A DNA stretch of 12,489 bases, taken from positions 1-12,489 of the forward strand of contig DCBH01000056.1 of assembly GCA_002313415.1 (NCBI GenBank), given 5' to 3'. Made by a program: the position numbers and the translations under genes. This DNA is from Flavobacteriales bacterium UBA1112 (GTDB lineage Bacteria > Bacteroidota > Bacteroidia > Flavobacteriales_D > Sanyastnellaceae). Shown here one piece after another: positions 7,419 to 12,489 of this stretch (positions within the stretch are counted from its first letter, which is position 1; each line of letters opens with the position of its first letter). Under the pieces are notes generated by a model. It ran no database searches. It was not told the origin of the DNA and saw nothing but the letters and a program-made list of their open reading frames with translations.

Positions 7419-9584
7419 TCAGTTGCAATAATCGCCGTACGACGTCAGAAAGATCAACAGGTCATTGACGTTCACAATGTCGTCACCGTTGAAGTCGGCC
7501 GTACAACCTGACATACAGCCGTAGTCTGTGAGGAAAAGGAGCAAGTCGGTCACGTCCACAAACCCGCCGTTGTTCAAGTCGGTGGGGCAGCCACATCCCT
7601 CAGGCGCCAAGACTTCAGCCACGAAGGTGGCTGAGCAAGCAGGGTCACCCATGACGGTGGCCGTGATGTCTAAGGGTTCGCCAGTTGAAGGAAGTGTCAT
7701 CACCACGTTCCAGGGGTTGGAACCATCATAGACTACCATGGAGTCTTGCACTAAGATTACGTCCCCCGCGGGCGGAGGGCTTTGAAATTCGAATTCCAAT
7801 TCTTGGGTAAAGACGTTACCCGAGGGATTGCATTCAGATGCAGTGCCAACAGACATGTTCAAGACAGCGCACGGGAAGGGAACGGCACTCCAATATTCCA
7901 CGCCGTATTCGGCAGGGTTGGCGTAGGGGTCACCTTCGTAAGTGTAAGGAGGCAGCCCTTCAATAAAAGTGTTGGGGGTCCAGAGGTTGTAGATGTTGGC
8001 AAGAACTTGCCCTAAGTTCCCCGGGGTTCCCCATTGAACGTAGTCGTCGTAGGCACCCACTTGATCGTGCAAAGTCAAATCCCCCCCTGCGGCATTGTTG
8101 GGCCACGAAGGCCAAAAGACAGTCAATGTAGCATTGGCAGCCAATGTTACTCCCGGAGGCAACAAGTCAGTCAGGAAAGCTTGGTCGCCGCCAGACTTAA
8201 TGACTTGGCCAGCAAGTCCTCCTTCGCAATCGGCCACGTTACGCACGGTTACTGTCTTGGCCTCTGGATTGACTTCAGCCAAACGAAGCAAAACACAGCA
8301 CGATTCAGGAGCGGTAAACAGCGCGGGCGCAGTCAAGGAACAATCCAGGTTTTCAGAGAACGACACGTTTACGTCCACGGGCAATCCGTCAGAGGTTAAA
8401 TTCGTCAACGACACCGTTTGCGGGCTTCCCGTGATGGGGAAGACCACGCCATTCACCATCAAGTTCCCCGTTTCCGGATCGTTCTCATACGTCACCTGCA
8501 ACACTTGGGTGTACGTGTTGTTGAGTGGGTTGCATGCGGTTTGAGTCAGCGCCACTACATCGAGCAAGCTGCACAACACAGGAGGCAAAGACCACCCCAT
8601 GTCTTGCATCATTCCCAGAGAGATGCCGCCTGGCGTGTGAATGCTTTCCGCCGTGTTGATAAATGGCGTCATCAAAGAGTTGACATCTCCGTTGGGGTAA
8701 GAGTTTTCCCGCAAATGGGAAAAACTTGCCCCAGGCGCCCAAATCGTGGGCGCGTACAACCGAGGTCGTCCAAACTCAAGGGCGTCTCCACCATTCTCTC
8801 CACCCCAATACAGGGCGTCGCTTTCGAGTACGTTGCCCAATGTGACCGTACCGCTGACGTAGTCGAGCACAGAAGTTTGGTCTGATTCTTCCACAAATTG
8901 ATCGAAGATGAAGGGAATGCCTTGGAACCCCAGGAACCCAGAATTTCCATTGTGGTTGGCGCTTCCGATGAAGCCGAGTCCGTGGCATATTTCGTGAAGG
9001 GACACCGACACCAAGTCGTATAAAGTTTCGGGTACTTGCCCGTCCAAACCCAAGTACCATTCAGCATCTTTTGCAATTTTGACCACCATGTCTGGTGCCT
9101 CGGGATTCAAATCTTCCCCTGCCAATTGGTTCGCCAAGGCAATGGGGTACTGCCGGTTTGCTTCTTGAGCACCGTCAAAGTCATGCAACACTTCATAGGG
9201 ACCTGCTTGACCCAAAATGTTGGGAGGCAAAGAATCCCAAATGGCTAGAATATTCACAGGAATCACCGTCTCAATGGATTGGCTCCAAATGTCTGCCGCG
9301 CGCTCCACAGCAGGCTTGGCTTCCTCGGGAAACAGAGGCCCAAACTCCAAATTGAGGATGGCACTGCGTGGTCCAGGTGCAACAGAATACCAATGAGGGG
9401 TGCCGACATAAGTGTGACTGGCTTCACCCGTTCCCTGCAATCCAAAATCGCTCAACTCGAAGTGAGAAGGATGATTCTGCAGTGCGGGGTCATGGGCCTG
9501 CAAAGTCTCGGGTCCGCTGCCATTTTGTCCATAAATCATGGACGTTAGAAGCAAGCCAAGGGTGAGAAGGTTCCAGCGCATCAT
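7419..9584 (-). CDS. Secreted zinc-metalloprotease-like protein with dockerin-like C-terminus
   Basis: The protein has 721 residues from ATG 9584; the in-frame TTG at 9602 precedes the signal peptide (MMRWNLLTLGLLLTSMIYGQ). Residues about 60-334 are a protease-like domain with HEICHGLGFIG (197-207), where E198 would be the catalytic base and H197 and H201 zinc ligands. A later SLMTP (303-307) resembles a Met-turn. The layout (WYLGLDG, then LHE-x-x-HGLGF, then RLYAP, then SHLRE) matches secreted HELGHGLGF proteins as I recall them. Two similar modules of about 90 residues (338-429 and 571-664) flank a lamin-tail-like domain (about 431-520). The last 58 residues carry two dockerin-like EF-hand repeats (DLNNGGFVDVTDLLLFL and DFNGDDIVNVNDLLIFL). 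No T9SS sorting domain is visible. The substrate is unknown. It is divergent from the repressor gene and 107 bases upstream of the Pol Y gene on the same strand, with no terminator visible between them. Confidence 0.85.
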   Translation of the reverse strand: MMRWNLLTLGLLLTSMIYGQNGSGPETLQAHDPALQNHPSHFELSDFGLQGTGEASHTYVGTPHWYSVAPGPRSAILNLEFGPLFPEEAKPAVERAADIWSQSIETVIPVNILAIWDSLPPNILGQAGPYEVLHDFDGAQEANRQYPIALANQLAGEDLNPEAPDMVVKIAKDAEWYLGLDGQVPETLYDLVSVSLHEICHGLGFIGSANHNGNSGFLGFQGIPFIFDQFVEESDQTSVLDYVSGTVTLGNVLESDALYWGGENGGDALEFGRPRLYAPTIWAPGASFSHLRENSYPNGDVNSLMTPFINTAESIHTPGGISLGMMQDMGWSLPPVLCSLLDVVALTQTACNPLNNTYTQVLQVTYENDPETGNLMVNGVVFPITGSPQTVSLTNLTSDGLPVDVNVSFSENLDCSLTAPALFTAPESCCVLLRLAEVNPEAKTVTVRNVADCEGGLAGQVIKSGGDQAFLTDLLPPGVTLAANATLTVFWPSWPNNAAGGDLTLHDQVGAYDDYVQWGTPGNLGQVLANIYNLWTPNTFIEGLPPYTYEGDPYANPAEYGVEYWSAVPFPCAVLNMSVGTASECNPSGNVFTQELEFEFQSPPPAGDVILVQDSMVVYDGSNPWNVVMTLPSTGEPLDITATVMGDPACSATFVAEVLAPEGCGCPTDLNNGGFVDVTDLLLFLTDYGCMSGCTADFNGDDIVNVNDLLIFLTSYGDYCN

Positions 9585-9603
9585 GATAATCGTTCGCAGC
9601 AAT

Positions 9604-9611
9604 CAAACATA
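9604..9611 (-). promoter_or_regulatory. Bacteroidota-type -7 promoter box
   Basis: The minus strand reads TATGTTTG, a full match to the TAnnTTTG -7 consensus of Bacteroidota sigma factor. It lies 19 bases upstream of the metalloprotease ATG, implying a very short 5' leader. No clear TTG -33 element is seen at the expected spacing. Confidence 0.45.
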
Positions 9612-9619
9612 AATATATG

Positions 9620-9636
9620 GTATAAATATTATATAC
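9620..9636. promoter_or_regulatory. AT-rich dyad GTATA-N7-TATAC
   Basis: GTATA (9620-9624) and TATAC (9632-9636) form a 17-bp inverted repeat in the AT-rich part of the divergent intergenic region, just upstream of the -7 box for the metalloprotease. It sits about where a -33 element or regulator site would lie. It may simply reflect local AT-richness. Confidence 0.3.
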
Positions 9637-9676
9637 TAAACCGAAGCGAGCAAATTTTCACGGCCAAAGAGAATTA

Positions 9677-9693
9677 TGCTCAACTTTCGAGCA
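9677..9693 (+). promoter_or_regulatory. Candidate autoregulatory operator of the XRE-S24 repressor
   Basis: TGCTCAACTTTCGAGCA is a TGCT-N9-AGCA dyad. It extends to a perfect ATGCTC-N7-GAGCAT at 9676-9694. It ends 19 bases before the repressor ATG. The same dyad, in the same orientation relative to the gene, precedes the Pol Y operon. Autorepression is the norm for LexA-type regulators, so this is a strong candidate site, though binding is inferred. Confidence 0.65.
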
Positions 9694-9694
9694 T

Positions 9695-9711
9695 TGCTCA
9701 TATATTGTGCT
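9695..9711 (+). promoter_or_regulatory. Direct-repeat half-sites next to the operator
   Basis: TGCT (9695-9698), nine bases, then TGCT (9708-9711): the same spacing as the adjacent dyad but with both halves in direct orientation. A further GAGCA lies at 9648-9652. Five copies of the TGCT/AGCA core therefore crowd the 65 bases before the repressor start. TATATTGT (9701-9708) resembles a -7 box and would put the transcript start at or near the ATG. Confidence 0.4.
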
Positions 9712-9712
9712 C

Positions 9713-10510
9713 ATGGAAAGTACACTCGCAACCAATTTGAGATCGCTTCGAAAGGAACGCGGCTGGACACAACAAGCGTTGGCAGACAGACTTGGTTTGA
9801 CAAGACCTACACTCGGCGCTTATGAGGAAGGACGTTCTGAGCCAAAGCTGTCCGTACTTATTGACATGGCGGCTTGTTTTAAGGTTACAGTTGATGCATT
9901 GGTGCGTGGTTCAGAGGTGGAAGTAAATTCGCGGCGTGTCAAAGGGGACGGCCTGAGGATCTTGACAGTGTCTGTTGATGCAGAGCATGACAACGAACGC
10001 GTGGTGGTTGTGCCTGTCAAGGCTGCTGCGGGATATGCGCACGGGTACGGAGATCCCGAGTGGGTGTCGCAGCTGCCCACATTCGGGTTGCCTCTCAAAG
10101 AGTTGTCCTTGGACCGGACGTATCGCATGTTTCAAATTGAAGGAGACAGCATGTTGCCAATCCCCTCTGGAAGCTACATTTTGTGCCAATATGTCGATGA
10201 TTGGATGAGTGTTGGCGGCCTTCGACCACACATTGTCGTTACGCGCAACGACGGGGTGGTATTTAAGCGCATCGAAAACGACTTGCCTGGGGGAAGTCGC
10301 TTGGTTTTACATAGTGACAATCCTGCATTTGCGCCTTACGCTGTCGCAGGCGACGACGTCATAGAAGTGTGGCGTGCTTCTGCTTATCTCAGCTTTGAAT
10401 TGCCCTCCGCATTAGACGGCCAGCCCGCTTCTGCGGCGAGCGTTCGCAGTGCCCTAGATACGTTACGAGGGGAAATTGATGCGCTCAAGCGCAAAGAGAA
10501 TCAAGGTTGA
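9713..10510 (+). CDS. XRE-S24 self-cleaving repressor (LexA-like)
   Basis: The protein has 265 residues from ATG 9713; an in-frame GTG at 9707 is less likely. An XRE helix-turn-helix occupies residues about 5-62 (TQQALADRLGLTRPTLGAYEEG). The C-terminal half is an S24 (LexA/UmuD/CI) peptidase. Its nucleophile is S146 in EGDSMLP, its general base K185 in VVFKRIE, and the likely cleavage bond A106-G107 in KAAAGYAHGYGD. All three are in the usual order, so RecA-stimulated self-cleavage is plausible. About 40 residues follow the peptidase and end in a helical, charged stretch (SALDTLRGEIDALKRK). The DNA-binding domain is of CI/XRE type, not the winged helix of E. coli LexA. The shared dyad before this gene and before Pol Y points to SOS-type control. 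Its 3' stop codon abuts that of the Nfu gene. A role as a prophage-type repressor is possible, but no phage genes are nearby. Confidence 0.88.
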   Translation: MESTLATNLRSLRKERGWTQQALADRLGLTRPTLGAYEEGRSEPKLSVLIDMAACFKVTVDALVRGSEVEVNSRRVKGDGLRILTVSVDAEHDNERVVVVPVKAAAGYAHGYGDPEWVSQLPTFGLPLKELSLDRTYRMFQIEGDSMLPIPSGSYILCQYVDDWMSVGGLRPHIVVTRNDGVVFKRIENDLPGGSRLVLHSDNPAFAPYAVAGDDVIEVWRASAYLSFELPSALDGQPASAASVRSALDTLRGEIDALKRKENQG

Positions 10511-11176
10511 TTATACCCCGAGTGCCACGACTTCTTCTACGGCCTCAATTTTGGACTTCAGCAATTGTTCTATTCCACCTTTTAAGGTTTGGGTGCTCGA
10601 CGGACATCCCGAGCACGCACCGCGTAGGTGAACGTAAACGGTTCCTTCTTTGAATGCCTTGAAGTCAATTGCCCCGCCGTCTTGCTCTACCGCAGGTCTC
10701 ACAAATTCTTCAAGCAATTGCTTGATGGTCTCGTCGTGTTCAGATGGCAGGATGTCTTCTTCAGCGATGAATTTCACAGCGTAGGAATCAAGGCCCTCGG
10801 TTGCCTGTGGCGGCCCATCACTTTGAGGGGTGCCCAACTGTGGTAGGGCGTTTTCCACCTTGTCCGCTTCCACTGCATGTTCGTGATCCATCAACCACTC
10901 TCGGATGTATTCTCGAAGCTGTTGCACAATCATTTCCCAACCCAGGCTGTCATCTTTGGTAACACTCACCATTGAACCGCTGATAAACACGTTGGTCACA
11001 AAAGGGAAGTTGAACAATTCCGTGGCCAAAGGGCTGCAGAGCAGGGCTTCATTTTTGGAGCGGAATTCGAGCTGCTCTTGTCCTGTGGTCAGCTTGCGGT
11101 CGGCCACAAACTTCATCACCGCGGGATTGGGTGTCATCTCAGCGTAAACGCTCGTAGGAATTTTTGAGGCCGCCAT
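10511..11176 (-). CDS. Nfu-type iron-sulfur cluster scaffold/carrier protein
   Basis: The protein has 221 residues. Residues about 9-95 form the Nfu N-terminal domain (TPNPAVMKFVADRKL, then FNFPFVTNVFISGSMVSVTK), and an acidic, Gln/Pro-containing linker follows. Residues about 146-221 are the NifU C-terminal domain (EFVRPAVEQDGGAIDF, then LRGACSGCPSSTQTLKGGIE). The CxxC at C188 and C191 binds a 4Fe-4S cluster, bridged across a dimer. The family delivers Fe-S clusters to apo-proteins in the cytoplasm. The two-domain architecture matches bacterial and mitochondrial Nfu1-like proteins. No other suf or isc gene is in the window. Its TAA stop directly adjoins the TGA of the convergent repressor gene, with no intergenic terminator. 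Confidence 0.92.
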   Translation of the reverse strand: MAASKIPTSVYAEMTPNPAVMKFVADRKLTTGQEQLEFRSKNEALLCSPLATELFNFPFVTNVFISGSMVSVTKDDSLGWEMIVQQLREYIREWLMDHEHAVEADKVENALPQLGTPQSDGPPQATEGLDSYAVKFIAEEDILPSEHDETIKQLLEEFVRPAVEQDGGAIDFKAFKEGTVYVHLRGACSGCPSSTQTLKGGIEQLLKSKIEAVEEVVALGV

Positions 11177-11290
11177 GAAGCACGAAGGTACATGCAGCTT
11201 CTCATTGCTTCGACCTTTCGGCGTAACTTGACGTGGCTACTCAAGTCTTTTTTGGCTTGTGCTTCGCCATTTTGAATCGAATTTGTCCTG

Positions 11291-12489
11291 ATGCAATATC
11301 CTTTGCGAAAGTTGTTTGTGAGTTTGATTTGGGCTTTTGCTGTGGCCATGCCCAAGACGAAGGCACAAACCCCCGACCCCACGTTTCCCGTGAACGGCAC
11401 CTACAACAAGACGGTAGTGGCCACCTTGCTCGAGCACGCAACCGTGCATGTGGATGCCCAAACCATTCTAGAAGACGGCACTCTTGTCATGCACCGTGGC
11501 CGCATCGTGGCGGTGGGCCCCTCCTCCACAACCTCTTTTGATGGACCAACCATGCGATTGGACATGCATGGCTTACACCTGTATCCCTCTTTCGTAGATC
11601 TCCACAGCGACTTAGGTACCCCGCAGGTGCAGAGCGCAGGTTGGTCCAGAACACCACAAGACGTCAGCGACAAGAAAGGAGCTTATGGTTGGAATGAGGC
11701 GGTGCGACCCGAGACGTCAGCTGCGGCTGTTTTTGACCCCTCATTTGAGTCAACGAAAACATTAAGACGCGCTGGATTTGGTGCTCTTCTCACCCACGTC
11801 CAGGACGGTGTTGTCCGCGGAACAGGGGCTGTGGTGCTTCCCTTGGAAAATCCAAGAGAAGCTTTGATTGCCCCTGAAGCGTCATTTCACATGAGTTTTC
11901 GAAAGGGCTCTTCATCCCAAAATTATCCGAACTCTCTGATGGGTGCCACGGCGTTGCTTCGACAGACGCACCTTGACGCCCGGTGGTACGCCGAGGCTGC
12001 ACCTCGTGGCATGACAGGAGGAACCAATCTGTCGCTGGAGGCCTTTGTCCGGGCAAGGAAGCTACCTCGAGTATTTTCCGCAGGAGGCTGGAAAGACATA
12101 CTCCGTGCTGATGTGATGCTGTCGGAGTTTGGTGTTTCAAGCACTATTATGGTTGGTAGCGGAGATGGATACCAGCGCGCCAAAGCCATTTCCAAGACAG
12201 GGCACCGAATGGTTGTTCCTGTCGATTTTCCAACGGGCTACAATGTGGCAGACCCTCATCTCGCACGCATGATTGGTCTGGATGAATTAAAACATTGGGA
12301 GCTCGCTCCCGCGAACGCAGCTTTGTTGCACGATGCAGGTGTCCCCATTGCTTTTACAGCACACGGACTGAAGGATCCTGGGACGTTTCTTTCCGGGGTT
12401 CGAAAGGCGGTGGAAGCTGGACTTCCAGAGTTGGAAGCCCTTCGAGCTTTGACTTCCAATCCCGCATCTTGGATTGGCATGTCCGACCA
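11291..12489 (+). CDS. Secreted amidohydrolase-fold protein, 3' end outside window
   Basis: The frame is open from ATG 11291 to the window edge: 399 codons plus 2 bases, no stop. An upstream in-frame TGA at 11273 limits the start to this ATG (or a CTG just before). Residues 1-26 look like a signal peptide (KLFVSLIWAFAVAM, then KAQ). Then comes the small beta-domain typical of imidazolonepropionase-like amidohydrolases (GTLVMHRGRIVAVGP, 63-77), followed by LYPSFVDLHSDLG (97-109) and the barrel. Residues 365-398 show the family's late pattern (FLSGVRKAVEAGLPELEALRALTSNPASWIGM). The metal-binding HxH is reduced to HSD (H105, D107), and the late Asp position reads TAHG. This segment may therefore be a non-catalytic domain; related Bacteroidota proteins, as I recall them, carry two such domains with the active one second. 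The substrate is unknown. The 114 bases between this gene and Nfu hold no clear promoter box. Confidence 0.85.
   Translation, partial: MQYPLRKLFVSLIWAFAVAMPKTKAQTPDPTFPVNGTYNKTVVATLLEHATVHVDAQTILEDGTLVMHRGRIVAVGPSSTTSFDGPTMRLDMHGLHLYPSFVDLHSDLGTPQVQSAGWSRTPQDVSDKKGAYGWNEAVRPETSAAAVFDPSFESTKTLRRAGFGALLTHVQDGVVRGTGAVVLPLENPREALIAPEASFHMSFRKGSSSQNYPNSLMGATALLRQTHLDARWYAEAAPRGMTGGTNLSLEAFVRARKLPRVFSAGGWKDILRADVMLSEFGVSSTIMVGSGDGYQRAKAISKTGHRMVVPVDFPTGYNVADPHLARMIGLDELKHWELAPANAALLHDAGVPIAFTAHGLKDPGTFLSGVRKAVEAGLPELEALRALTSNPASWIGMSD

Noticed and set aside
9713..10510. Prophage CI-type repressor marking a prophage
   Set aside because: No integrase, structural or lysis genes are in the window, and the shared dyad before the Pol Y operon fits an SOS regulator better.
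11177..11232. AGCA and TGCT copies upstream of nfu as an SOS operator
   Set aside because: Orientation is reversed (AGCA first, TGCT later) and the spacing does not match the 9-base dyad.

Overview
The window looks like chromosomal DNA of a Bacteroidota bacterium, probably a marine member of the Flavobacteriales. The evidence is a type IX secretion (T9SS) C-terminal sorting domain on the first protein, the GCT-x-x-xACN-type Cys-rich modules common in secreted flavobacterial proteins, starts without Shine-Dalgarno sequences, and a TAnnTTTG-type promoter box. The taxonomic placement is inference. No tRNA, rRNA, CRISPR array, insertion sequence or phage structural gene was seen.

Layout. At 103-1743 (+) lies a secreted, Cys-rich, T9SS-exported protein. 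It converges on a minus-strand DNA-damage cluster (1791-7311). In transcription order that cluster is a catalytically intact Y-family polymerase (DinB type), a SRAP/HMCES-like protein that crosslinks abasic sites, and an error-prone replicative-type polymerase (DnaE2/ImuC type). Upstream, also on the minus strand, is a large secreted metalloprotease-like protein with a dockerin-like C-terminus (7419-9584). Divergent from it is an XRE-S24 (LexA-like) self-cleaving repressor (9713-10510, +). Its stop codon directly abuts that of an Nfu-type iron-sulfur scaffold protein (10511-11176, -). Last comes the start of a secreted amidohydrolase-fold protein running off the window edge (11291-12489, +).

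How the parts fit. The repressor, Pol Y, SRAP and DnaE2 form a plausible LexA-controlled translesion-synthesis cassette. The same 17-bp dyad (TGCT-N9-AGCA, in both cases TGCTCAnnnTTnnAGCA read toward the gene) lies just upstream of both the repressor gene and the Pol Y operon. It is the best candidate for the shared operator. Pol Y carries QINLF and the SRAP protein ends in QGSLFE; both resemble beta-clamp-binding motifs and suggest recruitment to one sliding clamp. The cassette resembles ImuA-ImuB-DnaE2 mutasomes, but no ImuA is present in the window, the Y-family member keeps its catalytic acids, and a SRAP gene sits in the operon.

The other genes (secreted proteins, Nfu) show no clear functional link to the cassette. 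The metalloprotease does share its upstream region with the repressor.
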